Shown: positions 33,490 through 42,146 of the stretch, piece by piece
Position numbering within the stretch: position 1 is the stretch's first letter
Layout: every line of letters starts with the position of its first letter
Source of the DNA: a virus
Direction: 5' to 3' (one strand)
Length of the DNA stretch: 43,468 nucleotides
Virus record (IMG/VR): IMGVR_UViG_3300047558_000266
Coordinates: 1 to 43,468 of that record
The notes under the pieces: generated by a model
Told to the model about the DNA's origin: nothing
Databases searched by the model: none
What the model saw: only the letters and a program-made list of their open reading frames with translations
Translations under genes and position numbers: made by a program

Positions 33490-34323
33490 GTGTCTAATAG
33501 AATAGATATATTAATGTCAAACGATTTAAAGTGGATGCTTTCATCCGACCAGCAGTTCCCGTATCAAGATGACCGTGCAATCTCTTTGTGGTTTCAGGTA
33601 ATGAAATGGTTTAAGCCAGATGTAGTTGATTACCTTGGAGACACAGATGATCAGGCATGTTATAGTAAGTATACGGAAGGCCGCTCAGCAGAGTTTATGC
33701 AATTGCATAAAGATGACAGCAAGGATCTTATTGTTCCTATGATTCGTCATGAAGCTAAGGCAGCAAGAGATTTTTATGCCAAGACAAGAGACATGATGCC
33801 TAACGCACAGTTGTTCTCAGCACTTGGCAATCACGATATTCGTATTTTTGAATACCTTGATAAAAAGCTTCCAGAGTATGCAGCAGACGTAACACCAGAA
33901 GCTTTGTGGTCATTGGATTCTTTAGGTTATGAATATATTTACTACAACGATGCACCCAAGCACCGCTTTGGAGATATACACGTTCATCACGGAAATGCTA
34001 TTTCTCAAAATGCTGGAGAGTCAGTACGCAAGGATGTAGAAAACTTTGGAGTATCTATTATTCGTGGTCACTCACATAGAGCTGGTACTTTTTATCAGAC
34101 GTTCCAACTTCGCAATGGCGGAGAGGGAGAAACTCTTCGTGGATATGAAATTGGACACATGTGCGATGAAAACAGTGATGGTATGAAGTATACTAATAAC
34201 CATAACTGGCAAAAGGCTTTTGCTATTGCTCATATTGAGAATGGGGAAAAGCCACATATTCAGCTTATTGAAATAGCAAAGGACTACACCTGCTATGTTG
34301 ATGGAAAGAAGTTCTCAGCATGA
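33490..34323 (+). CDS. Calcineurin-like metallophosphoesterase
   Basis: 277 residues if GTG 33490 is used; ATG 33514 (residue 9) is the alternative, and neither has a Shine-Dalgarno. The metal-binding motifs of the family are present in order: D20-Q-Q (the usual DxH with Gln for His), G50-D-T-D-D, G113-N-H-D, H164-V-H-H-G, and G193-H-S-H. The family hydrolyses phosphomono- or diesters with two metal ions; substrates in phages range from nucleic acids to protein phosphates. Position at the start of the replication and nucleotide region suggests nucleic-acid or nucleotide turnover. Overlaps the next gene by four bases. Confidence 0.87.
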   Translation: MSNRIDILMSNDLKWMLSSDQQFPYQDDRAISLWFQVMKWFKPDVVDYLGDTDDQACYSKYTEGRSAEFMQLHKDDSKDLIVPMIRHEAKAARDFYAKTRDMMPNAQLFSALGNHDIRIFEYLDKKLPEYAADVTPEALWSLDSLGYEYIYYNDAPKHRFGDIHVHHGNAISQNAGESVRKDVENFGVSIIRGHSHRAGTFYQTFQLRNGGEGETLRGYEIGHMCDENSDGMKYTNNHNWQKAFAIAHIENGEKPHIQLIEIAKDYTCYVDGKKFSA

Positions 34324-34508
34324 TGAATTGTATTAAATGCGGAGGAAGGGTATTCGTTGATAGAGTGTTCTCCCAAAAGCTTCATATAGAATTATACTGT
34401 CTAATGTGCGGAAAACGTTGGATGATTAGTAAAGAAACGAGTGCATTCGGAAGATGGCTAGATCAAAGGGAACAAGATCACAAGAGAAATTTCGGTATTT
34501 CTACTTAA
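34320..34508 (+). CDS. Small zinc-ribbon protein
   Basis: 62 residues, start overlapping the upstream TGA (ATGATG, two adjacent Met codons). C4-x2-C7 and C27-x2-C30, separated by 19 residues, form a typical zinc ribbon; residues 31-62 are basic. Such small ribbon proteins bind nucleic acid or polymerase subunits. Its 3' end overlaps the next gene by 55 bases in another frame. Regulator or replication accessory, by inference. Confidence 0.7.
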   Translation: MMNCIKCGGRVFVDRVFSQKLHIELYCLMCGKRWMISKETSAFGRWLDQREQDHKRNFGIST

Positions 34509-34945
34509 ACCAAAAGCTTCATAAGGTTTTAAAGTCATCTAGAGTTAAAGACACTTTGATTGCATGGTCTTATGAAGATAAGAAACGAGTTCTTTATGTA
34601 TTTTCTGATGTAAAAAAATACAAACAGAATGCATATACGTTAGCAGAAGTTTGCAAAATGTTGAATAAACACAGGGTTACAATTCAAGATTATATTCTTG
34701 AAGGGAAAGTCCGTGCACCACAAAAGGTTTATCCTATTGGAAATGCAGAAAACTTTAAATGGTCTCAGTATATGTTTAGCGAAGATGACATTATAGAACT
34801 ATATGATTATATTTTGTCAGCAGGAAGAGAAATTGAAAAACTTCCTACAAAATCTGAGCTGAAGGCCTTGATAAAACATAACATCATATTGTATACTAAG
34901 ACATCTGAGGGGCAGTTCGTCCCAGTTTGGAAAGCTAATGACTGA
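34454..34945 (+). CDS. MerR/excisionase-like helix-turn-helix protein
   Basis: 163 residues. The ATG overlaps the zinc-ribbon gene by 55 bases and GGA is too close to act as a ribosome binding site, so the start is uncertain, but the conserved-looking 'RYFYLNQKLHKVLKSSR' opening needs a start about here. Residues about 56-115 (YTLAEVCKMLNKHRVTIQDY, then 'ILEGKVRAP', 'MFSEDDIIELYDYI') show the winged helix-turn-helix of the MerR/excisionase group. The N-terminal 50 residues look like a beta-rich domain. It is probably a DNA-binding regulator of phage genes; neither target nor effector is visible. Confidence 0.72.
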   Translation: MARSKGTRSQEKFRYFYLNQKLHKVLKSSRVKDTLIAWSYEDKKRVLYVFSDVKKYKQNAYTLAEVCKMLNKHRVTIQDYILEGKVRAPQKVYPIGNAENFKWSQYMFSEDDIIELYDYILSAGREIEKLPTKSELKALIKHNIILYTKTSEGQFVPVWKAND

Positions 34946-35273
34946 AGAATTTGAAGAGCTAAGCGAAAGCGTAGCACTTGAACGAATTGCATATAACCTT
35001 GATATTGCATCTATGCATGCAAATAGAAAGAAAAATGTTGCTGGGTTAATTACAATTGCAGGGGCATGGATGGAAGTAGCCAGCATACTTTCAGAAACGC
35101 CAAGAACTAAAAAGGGAATCCCTATGGGGTTTGCTGCTACGGAAGAGGAAAACAATGAGCCAAGAATCATCAAGCACAGTAGTGAAGGTGGATCTCCACT
35201 ACACACGGAACCTGGGGAACTACGAGAGCGTTCGAATTGGTATCGGAGTGGAAGACATCGTAAGAAGTGGTGA
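34938..35273 (+). CDS. Small protein with out-of-frame C-terminal overlap, function unknown
   Basis: 111 residues, overlapping the HTH gene by eight bases. Residues 1-75 (SESVALERIAYNLDIASMHA, 'LITIAGAWMEVASILSE') are helical and look genuine. Residues about 73-111 share 119 bases with the next gene in another frame and become basic and Ser/Arg/Gly-rich, so the true functional part may be only the first 70 residues. Function unknown. Neighbours suggest a replication or regulation accessory. Confidence 0.55.
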   Translation: MTEEFEELSESVALERIAYNLDIASMHANRKKNVAGLITIAGAWMEVASILSETPRTKKGIPMGFAATEEENNEPRIIKHSSEGGSPLHTEPGELRERSNWYRSGRHRKKW

Positions 35274-35373
35274 GAATGTAGATACTGCTACTGATCGTGT
35301 CTATAAGTTTGTTGAAGAAAAGCTTGTAGAAAAAGCTAATGAAATGGAAAAGGAATTAAAGGGTGGCAACTAA
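35155..35373 (+). CDS. Small conserved-type phage protein, function unknown
   Basis: 72 residues from ATG 35155, chosen over the upstream ATG at 35131 because GGAAGAGGA lies just before it. Core strand-helix pattern: 'VVKVDLHYTRNLGNYESVRI', then 'GIGVEDIV', then a helix with 'DRVYKFVEEKLVEKANEM'. I know the N-L-G-N-Y-E-S motif from phage hypothetical proteins but not their function. Located inside the regulator/replication run, overlapping its neighbours on both sides. Confidence 0.62.
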   Translation: MSQESSSTVVKVDLHYTRNLGNYESVRIGIGVEDIVRSGENVDTATDRVYKFVEEKLVEKANEMEKELKGGN

Positions 35374-35740
35374 AACAGGTAATCAAGAGCCTCATGCTCT
35401 TATTACACTTTACGTATCTTTATTTGAAGAGAGATATGGAAAGAAGCCTACTTTAAATCGTTTTCGTGAAAAATGGGCTATGCAAGATTTGATTGATAGT
35501 GTAGGATATAGCAGGGCAAAAGATCTTATAGAGTACTATTTTACTCTATCTAAGTACGGTCATCCATTAAATTGGTTCTTTTATAATTTTGATAAGCTGG
35601 ACAAGCTTTGGAAAGATATAGAAGATGACAAAGCACATAGAGATATGCTAAGATCTAATACTAAAGCAATGGTGGAAGAAAGAGAGAGGCGGCTAAATGA
35701 ACACAGAGGCAACGCTAATATCAGCAGTTTGCAAGAATAA
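35363..35740 (+). CDS. Probable replication accessory/helicase loader
   Basis: 125 residues from GTG, overlapping the preceding gene by 11 bases; AAGGA lies upstream. All-helical, with an aromatic-rich middle (DLIEYYFTLSKYGHPLNWFF) and a charged C-terminal helix. It directly precedes the DnaB-type helicase and overlaps it by 44 bases; genes in that position commonly encode helicase loaders or replication organisers. It lacks an AAA+ ATPase motif, so it would be of the non-ATPase loader type. Function inferred from position and size. Confidence 0.5.
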   Translation: MATKTGNQEPHALITLYVSLFEERYGKKPTLNRFREKWAMQDLIDSVGYSRAKDLIEYYFTLSKYGHPLNWFFYNFDKLDKLWKDIEDDKAHRDMLRSNTKAMVEERERRLNEHRGNANISSLQE

Positions 35741-36923
35741 AGATATCAGCACAATCCTTGCTGACAATGTTGATGAACTCTTTACATCTCACAAAGATGT
35801 GTGGGATGGTTTAAAATCATACTACTATAAGTTTAAGGCTGTTCCAGAAGTTGGTATCCTGCAAGAAAGATTTAGAGATTTTGAGGCAGTTGATCCAAAA
35901 GCAGAGACTGGTTACTATTTAGACCAACTAAAAACAGAGTACCTAGCAAATAAGCTTAAGACAATTATTTTACGTGGTGGTGCAGGTCTTAAAGAAGATG
36001 CTCCTTCTAGAGTTATTGCACAGATGCAATCAGATCTTGCTAGCCTTTCTAAGTTTACAAGCAATGTTCGTGATATTGATGTAACTGATTTTGAGTCAGC
36101 AGAAAAATACTTTGAGCAACTTCGTGCACGTTCTGCAGTAATGGGCGGTAGTCCAGGAATTCCTACAGGGTTTAAGGCAATTGATACAGCCTATGCAACT
36201 GGTATGGCTCCAGGACACCTTATCGTGGCTATTGGTTGGCCTGGACGTGGTAAGACATGGTTTACATCCTACCTTGCATGTAAAGCTTGGGAACAAGGAT
36301 TCAAGCCAATGATTATTTCGCTTGAAATGTCACCAGAAGATATGCGTAACCGTATCTATACTATGATGGGTTCTGGTTTATTTAAGGCTTCTGATTTTTC
36401 TAGAGGTGATGTAAACGTAGATGATTTCCATTCATGGGGTAAGAAAAATTTTGCGGATAAGAATGGGTTTGTTCTTGTATCTAATGAAGGTATGGGAGAA
36501 GTAAGTGCTAATACTGTTCAAGCAAAAATTGACCAGCATAAGCCAGACCTAGTTATTCTTGATTACCACCAGCTATTTGTGGATACAAAGCGTAGCACAG
36601 GTGCTACAGAACGTAACATGAATATCTCACGTGAGTTTAAAATGCTTGCAATGAATAATAATATTCCTGTTATTGATATTACTGCAGCAACAATGGATGA
36701 TATCTCAGATCAAGATAATCCACCTATGCTTTCTCAAGTTGCATGGTCAAAAGCAATTGAGTATGATGCAGATATGGCTATTGCTATTCACAGATATACA
36801 GATACAAATATGATTGAAATTGTGTCACGTAAAAATCGTCACGGAGATGCATTTGATTTCTACCTAGACTGGGATATCAATCGAGGAATTATCAAAGAGA
36901 TTTATGAAAACATTGCAAAGTAA
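35697..36923 (+). CDS. Replicative DNA helicase (DnaB type)
   Basis: 408 residues. It unwinds DNA ahead of the replication fork as a hexamer. The N-terminal domain (about 1-110) is helical and shorter than in bacterial DnaB. Residues about 150-408 are the RecA-like core, with 'GIPTGFKAIDTAYATGMAPG' before Walker A G180-W-P-G-R-G-K-T, Walker B ending at D289 (DLVILDYHQLF), and C-terminal 'VSRKNRHGD' with an arginine-finger-like position. It overlaps the candidate loader upstream and the primase downstream (20 bases), giving a compact primosome operon. Length is about 60 residues below chromosomal DnaB. Confidence 0.93.
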   Translation: MNTEATLISAVCKNKDISTILADNVDELFTSHKDVWDGLKSYYYKFKAVPEVGILQERFRDFEAVDPKAETGYYLDQLKTEYLANKLKTIILRGGAGLKEDAPSRVIAQMQSDLASLSKFTSNVRDIDVTDFESAEKYFEQLRARSAVMGGSPGIPTGFKAIDTAYATGMAPGHLIVAIGWPGRGKTWFTSYLACKAWEQGFKPMIISLEMSPEDMRNRIYTMMGSGLFKASDFSRGDVNVDDFHSWGKKNFADKNGFVLVSNEGMGEVSANTVQAKIDQHKPDLVILDYHQLFVDTKRSTGATERNMNISREFKMLAMNNNIPVIDITAATMDDISDQDNPPMLSQVAWSKAIEYDADMAIAIHRYTDTNMIEIVSRKNRHGDAFDFYLDWDINRGIIKEIYENIAK

Positions 36924-37884
36924 TGCCGTCCGCTATACGCCATCACACATTAAGTCTATTCTTAAGTCACTCAATGTAAAAATTGCTGGTGAAACTGGGA
37001 ATGACTTTCTTGTGTATTGCCCATTTCATTCTAATAATCACAGCCCAAGCTGCAGCGTTAGTAGAGAAAAGGGTGCATGGCTTTGCTTTAATCCATCATG
37101 TGGTGAAAGCGGAACTTTAAATGATCTTGTAAAGCGTATTACAAACCGCAATGATTATGAGGCATTAAGATTTATTACTGCAAAAGAAGCAGAAGTGCTA
37201 GCAGATTTTGATGATTTACTTGAAGATGTTCTGGAAGATAAACCAGACTTCATTGAGTTTGATAAAGATATTTTAGATAAACTTTCTTCAGAAATGAAAG
37301 AATACTCTGAGGGAAAAGAGTATATGTATACTCGTGGATTTACAGATGAAACTTTGGAGTATTTTAATGTTGGCTATTCTAATAACAGATCTATGGTTAC
37401 AGTGCCTGTTCATAGTCCAGATGGTATGTGTGTTGGCATTGTTGGTAGAAGTGTCAAGGCCAAAGAGTTCAAGAACTCGCCAGGGCTTCCAAGGAATGCT
37501 ACCCTCTTTAATATTAATCGTGCTAAGCGTATCGGTGCAACTTGTATCATTGTGGAGTCTAGCTTTGATGCTATGAGAGTTCATCAGGCTGGCTTCCCCA
37601 ATGTTGTAGCAACTTTGGGCGGACATATTTCTGCAAACAATTTGGGTCTATTGAATAAATATTTTAATAGGCTTATTATAATGACAGATAATGACCAAGC
37701 AGGAAGAGCATTGGGCAATAACATTGTTCATAAATTAAAAAATAAGGATGTCTTGTGGGCTTCAGAGTCTTATGGTAAGATATACCCACATGATGCAAAA
37801 GATGCAGGCGATATGACTGATGAAGAAATTAAAACCTGTATAAAGAATTCAGTGTCACACATTGAATATCTTGGTTGGCAATGA
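36904..37884 (+). CDS. DNA primase (DnaG-like)
   Basis: 326 residues, overlapping the helicase by 20 bases. The zinc-binding domain carries C39-P-F-H42 with C61 and C66 (C-x2-H-x18-C-x4-C), for template recognition. The linker is acidic (about 95-125). The TOPRIM core has E218 in 'IIVESSFDAM' and the D262-N-D264 pair in MTDNDQAG, which bind catalytic metals. It makes RNA primers together with the helicase. It lacks the long C-terminal helicase-binding domain of bacterial DnaG, which the separate small protein before the helicase might replace. A promoter for the SSB gene is inside its last codons. Confidence 0.92.
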   Translation: MKTLQSNAVRYTPSHIKSILKSLNVKIAGETGNDFLVYCPFHSNNHSPSCSVSREKGAWLCFNPSCGESGTLNDLVKRITNRNDYEALRFITAKEAEVLADFDDLLEDVLEDKPDFIEFDKDILDKLSSEMKEYSEGKEYMYTRGFTDETLEYFNVGYSNNRSMVTVPVHSPDGMCVGIVGRSVKAKEFKNSPGLPRNATLFNINRAKRIGATCIIVESSFDAMRVHQAGFPNVVATLGGHISANNLGLLNKYFNRLIIMTDNDQAGRALGNNIVHKLKNKDVLWASESYGKIYPHDAKDAGDMTDEEIKTCIKNSVSHIEYLGWQ

Positions 37885-37890
37885 TATAAT
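37862..37890 (+). promoter_or_regulatory. Near-consensus promoter for the ssDNA-binding protein
   Basis: TTGAAT (37862-37867), 17-base spacer, TATAAT (37885-37890) preceded by TGA (TGATATAAT). Predicted start near 37897, leaving a leader of about 45 bases with AAAGGAG before the ATG at 37942. It overlaps the end of the primase gene and allows extra expression of the SSB. Confidence 0.8.
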
Positions 37891-37941
37891 AGTAATACAG
37901 ATGGATTTACACCATCAACTACATAACAAAAGGAGATACAT

Positions 37942-38616
37942 ATGGGTATCGTTAAGGGATTAAAAGACCTAAACAAAACGTTGGACAAGCCACAGTCTTC
38001 AGGTGGCGACACAGCTAAGGGCCGTTGGGTAAAGTTGGAAGACGGCGAAAGCGTAAAAGTAAGATTTCTTCAGGAACTAGATCCTGACTCACCACATTAC
38101 ACAGAAAAAGCTGGACTAGGCTTTATTGCTGTTGAACATACAAATCCAAAAGATTACCGTCGCAAGGCTCTATGCTCTATTGACGATCAGGGTAAGTGCT
38201 GGGGTTGTGAACAACATCGTAAGGACTTTAAGGCTGGATGGAAGGGTCGTTCACGTCTCTACATCAACGTTCTTGTAGATGACGGCAAGGAAGAGCCTTA
38301 CGTTGCAATTCTTTCACAGGGAAGCAGTGGAAAGACTGTTACTCCTACACTAATTGAATATGCTGGTGAAATGGGAAGCATCAGCAATCTTGTTTGGCGT
38401 ATCAAGCGTACTGGTACAAAGACAGATACAAGTTACACAATTATCCCACTTGCTAAGGATGAAGTTGAATTTGATTCATCTAAGCTTGAAATCTTTGAAC
38501 TTGAAAAGACTGCAGTCCGTGACCTGCCATATGCGGACCAAGAAACCTTCTACCTATTTGGTGAAGGCGATAAGGAAGAGTCATCTTCCTCAACAGGTAG
38601 CAACCTAGAGTGGTAA
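37942..38616 (+). CDS. Single-stranded DNA-binding protein (gp32-like)
   Basis: 224 residues, AAAGGAG before the ATG. The N-terminal region (MGIVKGLKDLNKTLDKPQSS) is basic. Residues about 30-180 read as an OB-fold with a zinc-binding insert C-x7-C-x2-C-x2-H (ALCSIDDQGKCWGCEQH), as in T4 gp32-type proteins. The C-terminus (GDKEESSSSTGSNLEW) is acidic and Ser-rich, the tail that recruits partners in SSBs. It coats exposed single strands during replication and recombination. Own strong promoter, terminator and C-rich codons suggest high expression. Confidence 0.82.
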   Translation: MGIVKGLKDLNKTLDKPQSSGGDTAKGRWVKLEDGESVKVRFLQELDPDSPHYTEKAGLGFIAVEHTNPKDYRRKALCSIDDQGKCWGCEQHRKDFKAGWKGRSRLYINVLVDDGKEEPYVAILSQGSSGKTVTPTLIEYAGEMGSISNLVWRIKRTGTKTDTSYTIIPLAKDEVEFDSSKLEIFELEKTAVRDLPYADQETFYLFGEGDKEESSSSTGSNLEW

Positions 38617-38620
38617 TACG

Positions 38621-38644
38621 GTGGGGGTGGGCAACCACCCCCAT
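38621..38644 (+). terminator. GC-rich hairpin terminator after the SSB gene
   Basis: GGGGGTGG (38623-38630), GCAA tetraloop, CCACCCCC (38635-38642), extended by an outer T-A pair. The stem is perfect and very stable, directly after the SSB stop. The following bases (ATCTTACATTT) form only a poor T-run, so it may reduce rather than stop transcription into the polymerase genes. Confidence 0.72.
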
Positions 38645-38667
38645 CTTACATTTAGAAAACGGCGGAA

Positions 38668-38874
38668 ATGATTAACTTAGAGATCCCAGATCCATTTGAA
38701 ACTTTTGTAGCAGCAAAGTATGCTAATAAAAGAGGTGCAGAGTACAACTTTTTTGAAGGCACATGGACATACAGATGCGGGACATGCAGTGAAACTTTAG
38801 ACGGACCAAACAAGAAGACTTTGACAAAGATTAGACTTTATCATACAAGAAATGAATGCCTAGGAGGGTACTAA
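38668..38874 (+). CDS. Small zinc-finger-like protein before the polymerase
   Basis: 68 residues, ATG after a weak GGCGG. The C-terminal part has C-x2-C (CGTC), then 18 residues, then H-x4-C, a possible C2HC zinc site. A basic segment (PNKKTLTKIRLYHTRNEC) lies in between. Start and stop overlap the polymerase gene as TAATG, so its product may accompany the polymerase. Function unknown. Confidence 0.6.
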   Translation: MINLEIPDPFETFVAAKYANKRGAEYNFFEGTWTYRCGTCSETLDGPNKKTLTKIRLYHTRNECLGGY

Positions 38875-41800
38875 TGAATTTTACACACTTACACGTACAC
38901 TCATACTATTCATTAATGGATGGATACAACTCTCCAAAAGAATTAATGCAGGCTGCAAAAGATAACGGACAAACAGCAATTGCAATTACAGACCATGGAA
39001 CTTTATCTTCACACAGAGATTTACAAATAGCAGCCAAGGAACTTGGGTTAAAGCCAATCCTTGGTGTAGAAGCATATATCTCACCAACAGATAGATTTGA
39101 TAGATCATCCAAAACAGACAAAACAATTCAGGCATATAACCACATCATCCTGCTTGCAAAAAATCAGACTGGATTAAATAATATCCATAAGCTCCAAGAA
39201 CTTGCATGGACAGAAGGCTTTTATCATAAGCCACGTATTGACCGTGAGATTCTTGCAGAGAATAAAGAAGGAATTATTATTCTTTCAGGATGCCTAAATG
39301 GTTTGATTTCAAAGGCAATTGAAAAAGATGATGACCAGCAAGCACGTATGATGCTTAAGTGGTTTAAGCAAACATTTGGTGAAGATTTTTATGTAGAGGT
39401 CCAACCTGATAATCCAGTAGAAGTTAATAATAAGCTACTGCAACTTGCAGATGAAGTTGGAATTAAATCAGTTGCTACTGCTGATGCACATTTTTCTAAA
39501 GAAAGTGAGCGGTCCGCAGAAGAAGCAATGTTGATCCTATCTACTTCTCCGAAGGTAAATAAGGATCTTGATTTTGAAAAATCTCGTGGCATGAAGGACA
39601 TGTTTGAGAGATTTAATTATCTTTGGCCAGACCGCCGCATCTCATTTGAACATCTTGATTTGTTTATTATGAGTAGAGATGAAATTGCGGCTAGCTTTGC
39701 CAGCAAGGGCATTACAAGAACAGACATTTTGGACAATACTGACTTAATTGCTGACCAAGTGGAAGAATATGACTTCAATCAAGGATTGGACCTTCTGCCT
39801 GTTCCAAAGACCAATGCTGATGACACACTTAAGGAACTTGCTCTTAAGGGGCTAGAACGCCTTGGAAAGGCTGATAACGCCCAGTATATGGAGCGGCTTG
39901 AGGAAGAATTGGGCGTAATTGCCTCAAAGAATTTTGCCTCATACTTCCTAATTGTTTCAGATATGATTAACTGGGCTAAAGACAATGGCATTCGTGTAGG
40001 TCCAGGACGTGGATCAGCTGCAGGTTCACTGGTCTGCTACGCCCTAGGTATCACTGAGGTTGACCCAATCAAGTACGACCTACTTTTCTTCCGCTTCATT
40101 AACCCAGAGCGTAATGACTTCCCAGATATTGATACTGACTTTGAAGACCGTCGTCGCAAGGAAGTTAAAGAATATCTTAAGAAGCGGTTCAAGCACGTAG
40201 CATCTATTTCAACCTTTACCTACTTTAAAGATAAGGGTGCAATTCGTGATGCTGCTCGTGTATTCATGATTCCATTGCAGGAAGTTAATCGTGCACTAAA
40301 GTCAGTAGATACATTTGAAGATTATGTTGACTCACCTAACACTAGAGAATTTCGTAACAAGTACCCAGAAGTAGAATGGCTTGCCAACAATTGGCGAGGA
40401 AGAATTCGAAGCACTGGAGTTCACGCAGCAGGTGTTGTTGTTGCAAAGGATGACCTACGTAACTACGCACCAATTGAAACTCGTGAAGACCCACAAGATA
40501 AAGTTTCTGGTCGTATCCCAGTAGTTGGATACGATATGGATCAAGTTGCAGACGTTGGTTTGATTAAGTTAGATGCACTTGGACTTAAGGCACTATCAAT
40601 CATTTCGGATACATTGGCTTCAATTAAAGACCGTTACGATAAAGATATTGTGCTTTCAGAAATTCCACTAGACGATAGAGCGGTGTATAGAGATCTTAGC
40701 GACGGTTATACCAAGGGTGTTTTCCAGGCGGAAGCAACTCCATACACCAACCTCTTAATTAAAATGGGTGTAGATAACTTTGAAGATCTTGCAGCATCAA
40801 ATGCTTTGGTTCGTCCAGGAGCTATGAATACTGTAGGTGCCTCATACATTAACCGTAAAAATGGTAAAGAAATGATTGAGTTTGTTCATCCAATCATGCA
40901 ACCATTTACAAAAAATACTTACGGCGTAATTATATATCAGGAACAGGTTATGCAGGCTTGCGTATACTTAGGCGGCATGTCATGGTCTGAAGCTGATAAG
41001 GTTCGTAAGATTATTGGTAAGAAGAAGGATGCAAAAGAGTTTGACCAGTTTAAGGATCAGTTTGTTACTGGTGCATCTCAACACATTACAAAAGAGCAAG
41101 CAGAGCACCTATGGCATGACTTTGAAGCACATGCTGGGTACTCGTTTAACCGCTCACATGCTGTTGCTTATTCTATGGTGTCATATTGGACGGCATGGCT
41201 TAAGCACTATTATCCACTAGAGTTCATGTTCGCAATCCTAAAGAATGAACAGTCTATTGATTCAAGAACAGAATATCTAATTGAGAGTAAGAGACTTGGG
41301 TTAAAGGTTCTTCTCCCACACATTAATGAATCTGAGATTGACTTCTCATTACAAGCACAAGCTATGCGGTTTGGTTTGGCAGATATTAAATATATTTCAG
41401 ATAATATTTCTGCAAAGATTATAAAGGAAAGGCCATACTTAAGTTATGAAGACTTCACTAAGAAAGCGTCTGCTAAAGGCAGCGGGATTAACTCTAGGGC
41501 TATTTCTGCTCTCAACTCTATTGGGGCAGCGGCTTTTAAAGACAATCCAAGAACAGGATTAGAACAAGATAATTTTTATGAATATCTTGGTATTCCACAA
41601 TTTAACCTACTAGATCTTCCACCATGGATTAAAGCACAGGCAAGACCTATTGAGGAGTTTGAGGATCTAGGATCATTTGTTATGTTTGGAATGGTTAAGG
41701 GTATTAAACGTGGAACTGGATGGGCTAGAGTTGAGTTAGTTGATGAGACTGGTTCAGTTGGACTATTCCACAATGAGCAGACACAAATTGAAATTGGCCA

Positions 41801-42146
41801 GATGTATTTCATTCTTGTTGGAGACAACCGTATTGCAAGATATGTAAAGGTTTCTGACATTAAGCCAGATTCAGATGATGTGTTTGTGGATTATCTATAT
41901 CGTGCAAGTTATGATAATATACCTGATGATCAATATATGGTTCTTAATTTTACACCTTATAAAACTAAGGCTGGCAAAATGATGGCTCACGTAGTTCTAA
42001 CTAATAAAGATAGAGAACTAACCAGAGCAATTGCATTCCCAACTATGTATAAATTAGCATTAGCTAAAATGCGAGAGGGAATGGTGTGTGACATTACTCT
42101 ATCTAAGCTTGAAGATGGAACATTACTTGTAAAGGAAATAAGATGA
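38874..42146 (+). CDS. dnaE: DNA polymerase III alpha subunit (C family, DnaE-like)
   Basis: 1090 residues from ATG 38874 (TAATG), not the upstream ATG at 38856. N-terminal PHP domain (about 1-240) with HLHVHSYYSLMDG, ITDHGT, GVEAYI, YNHIILLAKN, 'LSGCLNGLI' and TADAHF, all metal-binding segments intact. Polymerase core: 'GPGRGSAAGSLVCYALG', catalytic P417-D-I-D-T-D422, and the third Asp D567 in IKLDALGLKAL. The thumb and fingers follow, then a C-terminal OB domain (about 930-1030: 'FVMFGMVKGIKRGTGWARVE'). Replicative polymerase of the phage. No clamp or clamp loader genes are in the window, so host factors may serve. Confidence 0.95.
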   Translation: MNFTHLHVHSYYSLMDGYNSPKELMQAAKDNGQTAIAITDHGTLSSHRDLQIAAKELGLKPILGVEAYISPTDRFDRSSKTDKTIQAYNHIILLAKNQTGLNNIHKLQELAWTEGFYHKPRIDREILAENKEGIIILSGCLNGLISKAIEKDDDQQARMMLKWFKQTFGEDFYVEVQPDNPVEVNNKLLQLADEVGIKSVATADAHFSKESERSAEEAMLILSTSPKVNKDLDFEKSRGMKDMFERFNYLWPDRRISFEHLDLFIMSRDEIAASFASKGITRTDILDNTDLIADQVEEYDFNQGLDLLPVPKTNADDTLKELALKGLERLGKADNAQYMERLEEELGVIASKNFASYFLIVSDMINWAKDNGIRVGPGRGSAAGSLVCYALGITEVDPIKYDLLFFRFINPERNDFPDIDTDFEDRRRKEVKEYLKKRFKHVASISTFTYFKDKGAIRDAARVFMIPLQEVNRALKSVDTFEDYVDSPNTREFRNKYPEVEWLANNWRGRIRSTGVHAAGVVVAKDDLRNYAPIETREDPQDKVSGRIPVVGYDMDQVADVGLIKLDALGLKALSIISDTLASIKDRYDKDIVLSEIPLDDRAVYRDLSDGYTKGVFQAEATPYTNLLIKMGVDNFEDLAASNALVRPGAMNTVGASYINRKNGKEMIEFVHPIMQPFTKNTYGVIIYQEQVMQACVYLGGMSWSEADKVRKIIGKKKDAKEFDQFKDQFVTGASQHITKEQAEHLWHDFEAHAGYSFNRSHAVAYSMVSYWTAWLKHYYPLEFMFAILKNEQSIDSRTEYLIESKRLGLKVLLPHINESEIDFSLQAQAMRFGLADIKYISDNISAKIIKERPYLSYEDFTKKASAKGSGINSRAISALNSIGAAAFKDNPRTGLEQDNFYEYLGIPQFNLLDLPPWIKAQARPIEEFEDLGSFVMFGMVKGIKRGTGWARVELVDETGSVGLFHNEQTQIEIGQMYFILVGDNRIARYVKVSDIKPDSDDVFVDYLYRASYDNIPDDQYMVLNFTPYKTKAGKMMAHVVLTNKDRELTRAIAFPTMYKLALAKMREGMVCDITLSKLEDGTLLVKEIR

